A DNA stretch of 62,621 bases from an uncultured Muribaculaceae bacterium (GCA_910585275.1 CAJUCW010000013.1:1-62621); one strand, 5' to 3'; positions 35,871 to 45,935 are shown, numbered from the stretch's first letter. The notes: a model not told the origin generated them from the sequence alone. Numbers and translations: made by a program.

Positions 35871-38693
35871 TTATTTCACGAGTATCTTCTTTCCACCGCA
35901 TATATACAATCCTTTCGGAAGCTTGTTTATATCGTTTCCACAATAAACGCCGGTAAGGTTAAAAATGGGTGCGTAGGAATCCGGTTCTACAGAATCCACA
36001 TCAATTCCATCAACACCGGAGAACGGCGAGTCTTTGTCATCCAATGCCGCTTCAAGTTCCTCTACCGAACGGAACGTGGCAGCCCAGTAAAGCCGGGCCT
36101 GCGATTCCGCCGGCCCGGCGAAACGCAACTGAAGGGGCAACGGGGTCACCCTATCTTCCGCAACAATGAGTTTGGCGACTCCCTTGCTGTTCTGGAAAGA
36201 GCCTTTCGTGAGGTCGTAATAATAAACGTCGTCGCCGATTTTGCCGTCGAATGTATCATAACCATTGTTCCAGGAGTTGCTTCCGGAATATAGAGCCATG
36301 GTCATCCCCTCCGCACGCGCCATGCGGAATGCAAGAATCGGGAAATTGCCGGCATGAAAGGGGAATGACCATCCTCTTGAAAGTCGTGCCGCCCCCTTCG
36401 AGGTGCATGTGAGGTCAAAACATTCTCCGGTGTATGTGCCGGTGCCGTTAGCGCCGGGTATAGACCACTGCGATTCTTCCGCACTGCGAAACCAGTCGGA
36501 AAGAGCACCCCATTCAAACGAAACGGGCTCGCTCAGGCGAGTTTCCCCTCTGGTGGTATATCTCAACCTGTATGTATAGCCCGGCACCGTATCAGCCACG
36601 GCATCATCTACGTAATATCCGAATGTATTGTCGAAAGAAACCGTCTCGGTGGTCGATTCATCGCCGATTACGTTCCTTACGACCTCGACATCCGACACCA
36701 GCATTCCCGAAAACTCCCAGTCCATGCGGAAATTTCTGGCTTTCGCATCGAGCAAACCTGAAAAAACCACCTTCTCCTCATTCATGGAATTATATTCCAC
36801 GCGTATCTGCGCGATACGCAATCCTTCGGAATTACCTCTTGCAGACAAACGCAGCACCGATGCACCTGCCGGGAACGAAAGCCCCCCAATCTTGCATTCG
36901 GTGTAATCCTCCGAGGCGGGAAGTTCGGAATATATAGCTTCCGAACCCGAAACGGCTACCCCGAGAGAAGCTGTACCCGACGAGCGATAGGTTACATACA
37001 CGTAATAATTATCGGCAACAGGGCAAGACAAAGTATAGTTCATCCATTCGCCGTCAAGCATGTCGGCAACCACCCATTTCCCATTATCAGCCACAAGGGA
37101 GACTCCTCCCTCAGGACGATAATCCGAAGCCTGTGCGGGATTAACCTTATGATATGTGTGTCCTTCGCCGTCTTCGCTTATGTTGTAGTAATCATAATCG
37201 GGAGCGGATATAACGCCGGGCATTGTATGGATGCCCGACACCCTTTCACCGTTAACGAATCTCACGGGGTCACCCGCCATCCATGTTCCGAGGGTCTTGG
37301 TGAGCGTTCCCCATCCGTTCCATTCATAATACCAGCTTGGAGCGGCACCCCACGTCTCATAGCCATAATTTTCCATCACATAGTCGCGTGCACGTCGCAG
37401 CCAAACAGTATTTTCGTCGCTCTCTCCGGCACGTACCGTATAATGCGCGTATGCCGATTCCCTCGACCCCACATTGCTAACCTTTCCCCTTCCATCAGGA
37501 CTCGGCTTAACCGATTCCCAACGTCCGCTGCGCGTGCGTGTCTGGAGATACATGCCGTTGTCAAATGTAACAGCGTCCCAATCGGTGGTGTAGCCGGAAG
37601 GTTCCCAAGGCTCAGGCTGGTCGGGATATTGCTTGAAAAACGAAAGGTTGTAGCGAAGATTAAACTCTATTCCCTTCAGCAAGCGGTTGTCGAGCAGAGA
37701 ATAGAACCTGTCGCCTTGGTTCCAGGCGATTTCAGCAAACTCTATAAACTTATGCATACCAGCCATGACATGTCCTTGGTCGCGCGATGACTCCTGGCAC
37801 TGTCCATTGGGATAGAAATAATACTGGAGCAGTTCGTCATAACCATAATCTTCTATCTCGTTTTTACGTCCGTTAACGTTATACGTTTTCATGAACTCGT
37901 TTGACGAAATCGGATCCTTTCCCAACACCGGAGGGCCTGCCACGTAAGGAAGATCATCTTCCCTATGGGGAAGACCGGATATATAGCGCAGAGCGCGGTC
38001 ATAGATTATTTCGTTGTCAAGATAGACCCCCATCGAGAGCATGGCAAGCATACCGAACATCCCTTGGTTGCCATGTCGCCCCGAATCTCCGTTGAAGATG
38101 TTCCAATAGAAGGTGATTCCATTTTTAGAATCATCAGTCCAATGTATGTATTTCGCACATACATCCTCCGTATTGGAATAATAGGGATATGTGAGCATGT
38201 CCTTGAACTTCTGCTGTTCCGCAGGGTCCCAGCCGTCGTAGTCGCGCATCAGCTCTGCCGCCTCTATGAGAAGGTTTACCTTCCCGTTGTCAAGCGGACC
38301 GGTGCCACGCGCCGAAGTATTGGTGTAATGGTTGTTGGCGTTGAGATATTCCACAGCCTTGTCTGCATAGCGGCGGTCGCCTGTAAGCTTCCAAAGCAAC
38401 GCGAGATCGTGGGCGCAACGTCCGTCTATTCCGACAGTGCCGTTGAACTGGCCTTCCTTTATCTGCGTGCCACGGTCAACTACAATTCTCGACAACGATG
38501 TGTATTCCGAATTCTTCAGATTCTGAAATGTGGTGTAGTATGGCTCAACCTTAGCCTCCACCATAGCTTTCATACGGTCGAGCTGTCCCTGCGTGTAAGA
38601 CAAGCCGGGATGCACGAACTTACGCTCTGCGCCCGCAGTGAAAGCCACGAGCAACATGAGCAGCGGCAAAATAATCGAAGTTTTGTGTGTCAT
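35871..38693 (-). CDS. Alginate-lyase-type toroid enzyme with carbohydrate-binding module
   Basis: A 940-residue secreted protein (signal peptide THKTSIILPLLMLLVAFTAGA). The first about 430 residues form the alginate-lyase-type toroid. The CQESSRDQGHVMAG motif corresponds to ESGRDQSH in the downstream protein, and NGDSGRHGNQGMFG to its NGNWG site. Around 500-640 is a CBM6/35-like sandwich (VADMLDGEWMNYTL, YYVYVTYRSSGTASL). Further beta domains follow, and the C-terminus (NKLPKGLYICGGKKILVK) looks like a Bacteroidota sorting or anchoring tail. It probably cleaves uronic-acid polysaccharide at the surface or in the periplasm. Hairpins flank it on the 5' side, so it may be expressed below susCD. 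Confidence 0.75.
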   Translation of the reverse strand: MTHKTSIILPLLMLLVAFTAGAERKFVHPGLSYTQGQLDRMKAMVEAKVEPYYTTFQNLKNSEYTSLSRIVVDRGTQIKEGQFNGTVGIDGRCAHDLALLWKLTGDRRYADKAVEYLNANNHYTNTSARGTGPLDNGKVNLLIEAAELMRDYDGWDPAEQQKFKDMLTYPYYSNTEDVCAKYIHWTDDSKNGITFYWNIFNGDSGRHGNQGMFGMLAMLSMGVYLDNEIIYDRALRYISGLPHREDDLPYVAGPPVLGKDPISSNEFMKTYNVNGRKNEIEDYGYDELLQYYFYPNGQCQESSRDQGHVMAGMHKFIEFAEIAWNQGDRFYSLLDNRLLKGIEFNLRYNLSFFKQYPDQPEPWEPSGYTTDWDAVTFDNGMYLQTRTRSGRWESVKPSPDGRGKVSNVGSRESAYAHYTVRAGESDENTVWLRRARDYVMENYGYETWGAAPSWYYEWNGWGTLTKTLGTWMAGDPVRFVNGERVSGIHTMPGVISAPDYDYYNISEDGEGHTYHKVNPAQASDYRPEGGVSLVADNGKWVVADMLDGEWMNYTLSCPVADNYYVYVTYRSSGTASLGVAVSGSEAIYSELPASEDYTECKIGGLSFPAGASVLRLSARGNSEGLRIAQIRVEYNSMNEEKVVFSGLLDAKARNFRMDWEFSGMLVSDVEVVRNVIGDESTTETVSFDNTFGYYVDDAVADTVPGYTYRLRYTTRGETRLSEPVSFEWGALSDWFRSAEESQWSIPGANGTGTYTGECFDLTCTSKGAARLSRGWSFPFHAGNFPILAFRMARAEGMTMALYSGSNSWNNGYDTFDGKIGDDVYYYDLTKGSFQNSKGVAKLIVAEDRVTPLPLQLRFAGPAESQARLYWAATFRSVEELEAALDDKDSPFSGVDGIDVDSVEPDSYAPIFNLTGVYCGNDINKLPKGLYICGGKKILVK

Positions 38694-38748
38694 GTTGATT
38701 CTTTTTTCATGATATTCGTTCGAAAGGCTTCAAATACTCAAAAGAAAA

Positions 38749-38790
38749 GACAACGGAAGGCAAATCTTTCGACAGATGCCTTCCGTTGTC
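38749..38790 (-). terminator. Intra-operon terminator before the toroid/CBM gene
   Basis: Perfect 14-bp stem (38749-38762 with 38777-38790) with a 14-base loop. On the minus strand it is followed by a U-rich tract (TTTTCTTTT). It lies between the small secreted protein and the toroid/CBM gene, which are codirectional. Confidence 0.8.
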
Positions 38791-38820
38791 CGGTTAATTA
38801 TTGTATTTCCAGCGGATGTT

Positions 38821-39861
38821 TTAGCGAACTATAGCCTTCACTGTAGAAACGGCCCCGTTCTTCTCAGCCTTTATCACATAAATGCCATTTGCGAGTTCTA
38901 AGCTGTCAACGCCTTTGCCCATGAGCTTGCCGTCAACGCTGTATGCCTCGATTGAATCGGCTCCGGGAGCCACTGCAGTGCGGCCGTTTTTCAGATAGAC
39001 TTTCACATTCTCCTCGGCGGTGATACCTGCTACTGAAGATTCTTCTTCATCACCGTCACGCACTTCCTGGCCACCCTCGCCGTTGGCGTATTCCTCACAT
39101 ACCATAAGAGCGTCGCTCGAATCGGCTACGGTACCGGTATAGTGGATGGTAAACGTAGGCTCGTCGCTTGTCACGGTTGCATCTTTGGCAATGCAGACAA
39201 AACCCATCCATGAACGCTGCTGCACGCCGCCCAAGCCGGATGCATCAGGCTCTACGATTGTCTCGAATCCATTAAAGTTAGGCATATAGACGTCGCCGGC
39301 GCTGAAAAGCAAGCCCTCGCTTTTGTCTTCATCGGTACCCTGCACTTTGTTGAGGTCGATTACGATGACATCTTCCGAATAGACATCATCGGTGCCGTCG
39401 TTGACGCGCGAACCGAGGAGTTGGAAAAGTTCCGCCCCATATTGGTCAACCACCTTCAATTTATCACCACGGAAGGAGGGATATGACTCATGGAAAGAAT
39501 CAGTGTTGCCACCCCATTTCACAGAGCCGTCTTCGTTCAAGCCTTCTGAGAGTTTACGCTGGAGCATATACTCGAACTTGAAATCATTAAGATTCCATGC
39601 ACAGCCATCGGTCGTGGTCTGCACTACCAAGAAATGCTCTTCCTCAGTGAGATTGGCGGTTGCGGCATAACGGATATCATTACGCCACTGGCCGTTGCCT
39701 TTTGCAAGTTTGTTCACGGCGCACTTGCCATCTTCACTCACGGGAAGCATGGTCTTGCCGTTGTCTGTGGCCCAGGAATTGGCCGGATTCCAACGCACCT
39801 GCGCACCTGCTGTGCCGACGAAAGCGATTGCCGCAATAGCGGCGAAAGTAAATTTGTTCAT
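38821..39861 (-). CDS. Secreted protein with sorting-like C-terminal tail, unknown function
   Basis: About 346 residues from the ATG before NKFTFAAIAAIAFVGTAGAQ, a strong signal peptide. The body is beta-rich, acidic and rich in Asn and Gly, with no catalytic motif I can recognise. The tail (YSVDGKLMGKGVDSLELANGIYVIKA to KAIVR) resembles the short beta-sandwich sorting tails of Bacteroidota secreted proteins. It sits directly after susD but behind a terminator, the position often held by surface glycan-binding proteins (SusE/SusF-like). I infer a glycan-binding or structural role. There is no lipobox, so it is not a typical surface glycan-binding lipoprotein. Confidence 0.55.
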   Translation of the reverse strand: MNKFTFAAIAAIAFVGTAGAQVRWNPANSWATDNGKTMLPVSEDGKCAVNKLAKGNGQWRNDIRYAATANLTEEEHFLVVQTTTDGCAWNLNDFKFEYMLQRKLSEGLNEDGSVKWGGNTDSFHESYPSFRGDKLKVVDQYGAELFQLLGSRVNDGTDDVYSEDVIVIDLNKVQGTDEDKSEGLLFSAGDVYMPNFNGFETIVEPDASGLGGVQQRSWMGFVCIAKDATVTSDEPTFTIHYTGTVADSSDALMVCEEYANGEGGQEVRDGDEEESSVAGITAEENVKVYLKNGRTAVAPGADSIEAYSVDGKLMGKGVDSLELANGIYVIKAEKNGAVSTVKAIVR

Positions 39862-39911
39862 AATTAATAGGTTTAATTGAGGTTTATTATGACAATTCAA
39901 TCTGAATAGAT

Positions 39912-39962
39912 GATAAAAGAGGCGGGGGTCACTTCAGCAGCCCTCTGCCCGCCTCTTTTATC
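39912..39962 (-). terminator. Intra-operon terminator after susD
   Basis: Perfect 15-bp stem (39912-39926 with 39948-39962). The arms begin and end in A-rich and T-rich runs, so U-tracts form on either strand. It lies 58 bases past the susD stop and before a codirectional gene, so it should lower transcription of the enzymes relative to susCD. Confidence 0.82.
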
Positions 39963-40019
39963 CTTTTATTCGTATCAGAGGAAAAGATTACTCTATCCTC
40001 ATGGATTATTTTTGCTTTT

Positions 40020-41963
40020 TTAATTCCAGTAAGGATTCTGCACAAGATTCGGATTGAGAATCATCTGGTCGAGGGGGAGCGGCATCATGTAGGTGCGGAT
40101 CTTGAACTTACGGCTCTCTTTCGGCTCGATGAGGTAGTGGCCGTCATCGCTGACCGGTGCGCCGCTGTTAAGGGTTTTGGTTGGATCGGCGCCCACGAAG
40201 AACGTCTTACCGTCGGGACCTTTCTTCTTGGAAGCCTGGTCATAGGTAGGCATATTGTTGGGGTCGCAGAACACGTAGAGCCAGTTGTCACCGCTTTCGA
40301 GTCTCATCCATTTGTAGGTGCTGAGGATGTCCCACGTCAGGCTCTTCACCTGCACGGTGTAGCATGGAGAAGCCACAAAGATGCCTTTGCGTTCGGCTGC
40401 ATTCTTACCGATATACAGGCCTTCCAGGTCGTCTCCGAAAAGTTCCTCCCCTTTTGCCCATCTACGCACGTCATCGACACGGTAACCCTCAAGATAGAGC
40501 TCGCAAGCACGTTCGTTGCGTATCTCTTCAAGCGTCCAAGTCTGCTTTACCGGCATGTGGGCGCGCTTGCGCAGAAGATTGATATGCTCGTTCTCGCCCA
40601 CGCTTATAGACTGCCCTCCGGCGAGTTCGCACAGAGTTTCTGCATAATCAAGATATACGCCTCCAAGACGGATTATGGGCACATCATACGAAGCGTCGTT
40701 GGCTCCGCAAGTGGTCTCCACGCTCCATTTACCCACTCCGGGCAAAAACGATATATTGGAGTTAACGGTAGGCGTGCCAACCTCGTTGTAATTGTCGCGC
40801 TTCGAGCTATACGTCCACATATAATCCATGAAATGCACACCCATTTCGGAAAGACGCGGGTCGGTGTTGGAATCACACCAGTAATCGGGTTTGCTGTAAT
40901 CGGAAGAACGTGGCGAACCGTCTTTCGTGCCGAACGCCTCCAGCAGATGGCGCGACATACCCGAACTGCGATAGGTATGTACCCAGTTCTGTCCGGCAAG
41001 TTTCGTAGTGTTGTCGAAACGGTTGGCTAAGATATATTCATGGTTGGCGGCTTTAAGGATTCCCGCAGGATTCCTTGCCACAGAGTTCTCAAGGATAAAC
41101 ATGTATTTATAAGATGCCTGTCCGAGAGCATCGCTGTAGAAAAGTTCGTAGCTATTGTCGGCTATCACTTTCTCGAGAGCGGCTTTACCCTTTTCGAGAA
41201 GATATTTGCTTCGCTCTGCACGGGCTGCCGCCGTAGTCGGATGGTTGGCCTCGGGATAGGTGTCCATCTCGGTGTGGTATTTCTGCCACGTACCTTCGAA
41301 AAGGCAGATATGTCCTAAAAGGGCATTTGCCGCTCCGGCAGTGATGCGTCCCTCGTTGGCAGTCCTGCGTATGTCAGATTCCTTGGGAAGCTCGCCCGAG
41401 GCAATCGCCCACTCAAGGTCTTCAATCATGAAATCCACGAACTCGTCGCGGGTATTGCGCGCCTGCATCACCTCAGGAGAGGAGGGATTGAGCACACCCT
41501 TCACTATCGTTCCTGGTCCAAAGTCGCGGAAAAATATCCAGCTTTGGTAAGCGCGGAAAAAACGGGCCTGCGCACGATGCCAGTCGAGGTCGGTCTGGTC
41601 GCCTTTATAGTATTTCTCTGCGTAATAGTCCAGATAATTGAAAGAGCGCACATACTCATAATATTTAGTATATCGTTTGTTGCTCTCGGGCTGACTCATC
41701 TTCGAGGCCGAAATGGCACCGGACATTCCGGTAGAGAAATCGCAGTCGCCATCGCGCGACGCCAATCCCTGGATGTCGCCCGCGTCCATCAGCTTCGGAA
41801 GCCATGAATACCAATTGTTGACCTCGGAAGTGTAATATTCAAGCTTGTCCATTGTGTTGGCCTCGTTGGTGGTGATTTCCGGATAGAAATCAAGCGAGTC
41901 GTCGCATCCGGTCAGTGCGAAGCCGGCGAGAGCCGCCAATGTCAGAAATTTTATAGTTTTCAT
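40020..41963 (-). CDS. susD: SusD/RagB-family surface glycan-binding lipoprotein
   Basis: A 647-residue lipoprotein with lipobox LTGC at about residue 19, followed by acidic residues (DDSLD) that fit surface export in this phylum. TPR-like helices and family signatures such as WHRAQARFFRAYQSWIFFRDFG and the C-terminal ERACELYLEGYRVDDVRRW are typical of RagB/SusD. SusD lids the SusC channel and captures oligosaccharides for import. It follows susC by 18 bases. The ligand cannot be inferred from sequence, but the enzymes downstream suggest a uronic-acid-containing glycan. Confidence 0.95.
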   Translation of the reverse strand: MKTIKFLTLAALAGFALTGCDDSLDFYPEITTNEANTMDKLEYYTSEVNNWYSWLPKLMDAGDIQGLASRDGDCDFSTGMSGAISASKMSQPESNKRYTKYYEYVRSFNYLDYYAEKYYKGDQTDLDWHRAQARFFRAYQSWIFFRDFGPGTIVKGVLNPSSPEVMQARNTRDEFVDFMIEDLEWAIASGELPKESDIRRTANEGRITAGAANALLGHICLFEGTWQKYHTEMDTYPEANHPTTAAARAERSKYLLEKGKAALEKVIADNSYELFYSDALGQASYKYMFILENSVARNPAGILKAANHEYILANRFDNTTKLAGQNWVHTYRSSGMSRHLLEAFGTKDGSPRSSDYSKPDYWCDSNTDPRLSEMGVHFMDYMWTYSSKRDNYNEVGTPTVNSNISFLPGVGKWSVETTCGANDASYDVPIIRLGGVYLDYAETLCELAGGQSISVGENEHINLLRKRAHMPVKQTWTLEEIRNERACELYLEGYRVDDVRRWAKGEELFGDDLEGLYIGKNAAERKGIFVASPCYTVQVKSLTWDILSTYKWMRLESGDNWLYVFCDPNNMPTYDQASKKKGPDGKTFFVGADPTKTLNSGAPVSDDGHYLIEPKESRKFKIRTYMMPLPLDQMILNPNLVQNPYWN

Positions 41964-41981
41964 TCTTTTGTTGTCTTGAGG

Positions 41982-44900
41982 TTAGAAAGTGAGGTTCAGT
42001 CCGACGGTATAGGAGCGGTAGAAAGGATATGCGTTCGCTCCCGACGTGCCCCCGAGCGGGTTTGTGGCGGTATTTTCAGGGTCGGTCTTGTCTTTATTGA
42101 ATTTGATGGTGAAGAGGTCGGTGCCGGTGAAATATATGCGCACTTTCTGAATACCAATCTTGGAAGTCAAGGTCTCAGGGAGTGTATAGCCCACCGTAAG
42201 GTTCTTCAGGCGGCAGTACGCCATGTTCTGCAATCTGTACCAAGCGTCGCTGTAGCGATAGTTGTAGCCGTGCAATGGCCAGTTCCAACGGGGAGCCGCG
42301 TTATACGGATCGTTGTAAGGCTTTCTATAATCGGCTGCTGTCGTAGTGACTGTGGTCGGCACAACGTTTCCTGACGCATCGACCGTATAATAGTCGATTG
42401 TTTGGCCCACCATGCGCGGGTCGCTGCCAAGGTCGTAGCCCCAGGTCTTGTCATACCATTGTCCGCCTTGTATCTGATAGCCGTTACGCCCCGGAGCGGT
42501 GAGAGATGTCTCGTCGCGTATAATCTTGTTCTGTCCCACGCCCTGGAAAATAGCGTTGAAGTCGAGACCTTTCCAGTTGGCTCCAAGATTGAGCGAGAAG
42601 GAATATCTCGGATTGTTGGAGCCCAGAAGCTTCACGTCGTCGTAGTCTATGTTGCCGTCGCCGTCAAGATCGGCATACATGGCGTCGCCCACGCCGAGAA
42701 GGGATGTGTCATATCCGAGGGCTTGTCCATCGGCAGCATCAAGCATAGCCTTGTAGGAAGCAAGTTCCTGTTCGTTCTCGATGAGTTTCACGAATTCAAA
42801 GCCGAACATTGAGTTGAGTTCATATCCCTCGCGATATTTCGTGATACCGTTTTGAGTGTAGCCGAGCGTATTGGGCATCGACACGAGTTTGTTACGTGCG
42901 TCGGAAAGGTTGAAGCCTACGTTATATGTCACTTCCCCGATTCTGTCGCGCCAGTCGAGTTGAAGTTCCCACCCCTTCACGGTGAGTTTGCCGCTGTTGG
43001 TGGAGGGAGCTTTCGCGCCGAACACGCCGGGATAGGTGACGCCCACAAGCATGTTGTCGTTGGTCTTCCAGAAATATTCGAACGTGCCGCTGAGGCGTCC
43101 GTTGAGCACTGCAAAGTCAAGACCTATATTGGTGTTCTTAACCACCTCCCATGTGCGGTCGAGGGCAATAACGTTGTCTTGCCAGAGAGTCTGTTGCGGA
43201 GAGGCGGAACCTGTCGGGCCGAAGATACCTGCCGACGTAGTGTTGGAACCGTTGACGCTTGTCTTGATATTGCCGATAAAATCGTAGTTGCCGATTCCGC
43301 TCTGGTTACCGGTCTCGCCATAAGATGCACGGATTTTGAGGTTAGAGAGCCATGTAAGGTCACGCATAAATTTCTCCTCGCTGATGCGCCATCCGGCGGA
43401 AGCACCATAGAACCCTTTCCATTTCTTTCCGCGCACGAATTTCGACGAGCCGTCGTAGCGTCCGAGCAACTCTACGAGGTAACGGCCTTTGTAGTCGTAG
43501 TTGATACGTCCGAAATAGGATGCGAGCGCTGTGGTGTATTTGTCGTCTGAAAATTCCACTTTCGAAGTGTCGGGGTTGTAGGAAGACGAGAGCGACTCCA
43601 GGAAACCGTCGGCGAGATTGAGAAGTTTCGACTGCGTCGATTCGCTATCGTCGCGCTCATAGCTGGCGCCAAGCATCACGTTGATGTTGTGTGTGCCGTC
43701 TGTGCCGAAATCGCCGAGATAATTCAGGTAGCCCTGATAAATCTGATATTTGGCAGAGCGGTTATAGCGTGTGAAACGGTTGTCGTTCGGACGCATCATG
43801 GTCTCGATTTTCTCGTTGTTCCAGTTATACATATAGTTCTTCAACTGGGTCTCCTGGCGTGTCCAGTCTTTGATGGTGTAGCCCACGGTACCCACGAGGT
43901 CAAGCCCGGGAAGGATGTGGAATGTCGGGCGAAGGTTCACTACCGTCTCGTTGTATGTCTCCTTCCACGTTCCGCCAAGTTTGGCAACAGCCACATCGGA
44001 ATAATTGTTGAGCCATCCGAAAGCATGCTGTCCGTCGGAGGTGAAGATAGGCGAACCCGGAGGGTTGCCGTTTACGCCGGAAGGATTGTTGAGCGGGCGC
44101 GTGTTCTCCCTGCGCGAGAAGGCGATTGTGGTGGCGAGGTCAAACCATTTGGTTATCTTGAAATCGTTGTTGGCGCGTGCGTTGTAGCGGCGAGATTTCT
44201 CCTCAATGTCAAATTTGAGAGGGGTACCGTCATACATATAGCCAAGGCTCACATTATAGCGTGCCACATCCGACCCACCGCTAACTGAAATGGTATGCGA
44301 CTGCGAGAAAGCGTTGCCGAAGGTATCGCTATACTGGTCGGAGTCAATAAAACCTATGTCGGCGATAGCGTCGGCGTTACCGCCGAGGGCGGCATAGCTC
44401 TGCACAGTGCCCATAAAGTTAGGATCCATTGTCTTCATGGCATAAATAGCCGCGTAAGGCATGGCACCCACTTTCTCAAAAACAGAAAGAGTTCCGTTGG
44501 AAATACCTGTATTGTATTGGGTTTCCTCTATGCACCGCGCCCACTGCTGAAGCGTCATCCACTGCACCTGTGGATCAGACACTTTCCAAGTTACATTGCC
44601 GCTGTAGGTCACGGTAGGTCTTTTGCCCGAGTGTGTGCCACGTTTGGTGGTGACAAGCACAACACCCCCGGCGGCACGCGCACCATATATGGCTGCGGAG
44701 GCATCCTTCAGCACCGATACGTTTTCTATGTCATCTGGATTGAGGTCGTTGAGGCTGCCCGGCACTCCATCGACAATGACGAGGGCGCTGGTATTGTTGA
44801 CCGACGACTCACCACGGATTTTGAAATCCCATCCCTCACGTCCGGGAGCCGAAGAACCTCTCGTAACGGTCATGCCGGGAATCTGACCCTGAAGGTCTGC

Positions 44901-45371
44901 GAGAGGGTTGGTAGTGGTGGCTTTGTCGGCAAACACCTTCTCTCCCACCTGCGACACTGCTCCCGTGAGCGATGCCTTCTTCTGAACACCGTAACCGACC
45001 ACAACCACTTCGTCGAGAAGTGCAGAGTCTTCGGTCATCGTCACTTTCATGTTTTCCCCGGCGACTACCTCAATGGTCTTATAACCGACATAAGAGAACA
45101 CGAGCGTCTTGCCCGCAACGTCCTTGAGGCTGAAAGCCCCGTCAATATCGGTGGATGTTCCGACGGAACCTCCTTTCACCTGAACGGTAACACCTATCAG
45201 CGGTTCACCCTGCTCGTCGGTGACAACACCCGATGCCGTGATGGAGGCTTTCGGGGCGACTGCAGCGGCTGCAACCGGCAATGGCATGGACTGGGCATAC
45301 ATAGTGCCTCCTCCAAGAACCGCCAAGACAGTGAAGCCCACAGCCTGTCGTTTAGAAAATGATAATTTCAT
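41982..45371 (-). CDS. susC: SusC/RagA-family TonB-dependent glycan importer
   Basis: An 1129-residue outer-membrane barrel. After the signal peptide (about 1-26) comes a carboxypeptidase-regulatory-like domain (GVVTDEQGEPLIGVTVQVKG, about 47-120). Then come the linker DEVVVVGYGVQKKASLTG, the plug with the DIENVSVLKDASAAIYG and GVVLVTTKRG signatures, and a 22-strand barrel ending in YTVGLNLTF. There is no N-terminal secretin/TonB short (STN) signalling domain, although an ECF sigma gene is directly upstream. It imports oligosaccharides with SusD. It is 33 bases after the sigma gene and probably on the same transcript. Confidence 0.97.
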   Translation of the reverse strand: MKLSFSKRQAVGFTVLAVLGGGTMYAQSMPLPVAAAAVAPKASITASGVVTDEQGEPLIGVTVQVKGGSVGTSTDIDGAFSLKDVAGKTLVFSYVGYKTIEVVAGENMKVTMTEDSALLDEVVVVGYGVQKKASLTGAVSQVGEKVFADKATTTNPLADLQGQIPGMTVTRGSSAPGREGWDFKIRGESSVNNTSALVIVDGVPGSLNDLNPDDIENVSVLKDASAAIYGARAAGGVVLVTTKRGTHSGKRPTVTYSGNVTWKVSDPQVQWMTLQQWARCIEETQYNTGISNGTLSVFEKVGAMPYAAIYAMKTMDPNFMGTVQSYAALGGNADAIADIGFIDSDQYSDTFGNAFSQSHTISVSGGSDVARYNVSLGYMYDGTPLKFDIEEKSRRYNARANNDFKITKWFDLATTIAFSRRENTRPLNNPSGVNGNPPGSPIFTSDGQHAFGWLNNYSDVAVAKLGGTWKETYNETVVNLRPTFHILPGLDLVGTVGYTIKDWTRQETQLKNYMYNWNNEKIETMMRPNDNRFTRYNRSAKYQIYQGYLNYLGDFGTDGTHNINVMLGASYERDDSESTQSKLLNLADGFLESLSSSYNPDTSKVEFSDDKYTTALASYFGRINYDYKGRYLVELLGRYDGSSKFVRGKKWKGFYGASAGWRISEEKFMRDLTWLSNLKIRASYGETGNQSGIGNYDFIGNIKTSVNGSNTTSAGIFGPTGSASPQQTLWQDNVIALDRTWEVVKNTNIGLDFAVLNGRLSGTFEYFWKTNDNMLVGVTYPGVFGAKAPSTNSGKLTVKGWELQLDWRDRIGEVTYNVGFNLSDARNKLVSMPNTLGYTQNGITKYREGYELNSMFGFEFVKLIENEQELASYKAMLDAADGQALGYDTSLLGVGDAMYADLDGDGNIDYDDVKLLGSNNPRYSFSLNLGANWKGLDFNAIFQGVGQNKIIRDETSLTAPGRNGYQIQGGQWYDKTWGYDLGSDPRMVGQTIDYYTVDASGNVVPTTVTTTAADYRKPYNDPYNAAPRWNWPLHGYNYRYSDAWYRLQNMAYCRLKNLTVGYTLPETLTSKIGIQKVRIYFTGTDLFTIKFNKDKTDPENTATNPLGGTSGANAYPFYRSYTVGLNLTF

Positions 45372-45404
45372 AATGATAAAGTTATGTTGAGGTTTATAAT
45401 GAAA

Positions 45405-45935
45405 TCAGATACATGACCTCAGACTGACCCTCATCTGGCGCGTGCCGGTCAGCAGATGGTTTTCCACGGTGCGCCTCGACAGTCCGAGCCGCGAGGCAAT
45501 CTCTTTTGCGCTCATACCCCCGAAACGGCGCATAGCATAAATCTTTCTTCTTTGCGAAGGGAAAGTCATCAGACAGGTTTTCTCAAGACGAGCCACATCG
45601 CGGGCTACTATGCCGCTCTCCGTGTCGTTGCTCGACGTCTGGGCATATAAGGCAATATATGCATCGGCTTCCGTCTTCACATAATGGTGGCGAAGCCAAT
45701 CGATGACCACATTGCGGGCAATCCTAAACACCATGGCCTCACCGGCTTCCCGGCTAAGTACGACAGCGTGCGACTCCAGCAGACGTACAAATACGTCCTG
45801 TGCCAGGTCGCGAGCGCTCTCTGTGTCGTTTATCCTATAGGCTATGTAGCTTACAAGCCTCGGTAAAAGCGTTGTGTAAATCTGTGGAATCAGGATGTCG
45901 CTTTGCATGATGTTGTAGATTTTTTGGTTGTCCAT
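45405..45935 (-). CDS. ECF sigma factor
   Basis: A 176-residue ECF-type RNA polymerase sigma factor. Region 2 is around 20-90 (ARDLAQDVFVRLLES and FRIARNVVIDWLRHHY). Region 4 is around 120-170, with a helix-turn-helix KEIASRLGLSRRTVENHL that reads the -35 element. It is directly upstream of susC and should drive the utilization locus or couple it to a signal. No anti-sigma (FecR-like) gene is adjacent and SusC lacks the usual signalling domain, so control must differ from the classic trans-envelope system. An internal ATG nine codons in (45908) is an alternative start. Confidence 0.92.
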   Translation of the reverse strand: MDNQKIYNIMQSDILIPQIYTTLLPRLVSYIAYRINDTESARDLAQDVFVRLLESHAVVLSREAGEAMVFRIARNVVIDWLRHHYVKTEADAYIALYAQTSSNDTESGIVARDVARLEKTCLMTFPSQRRKIYAMRRFGGMSAKEIASRLGLSRRTVENHLLTGTRQMRVSLRSCI

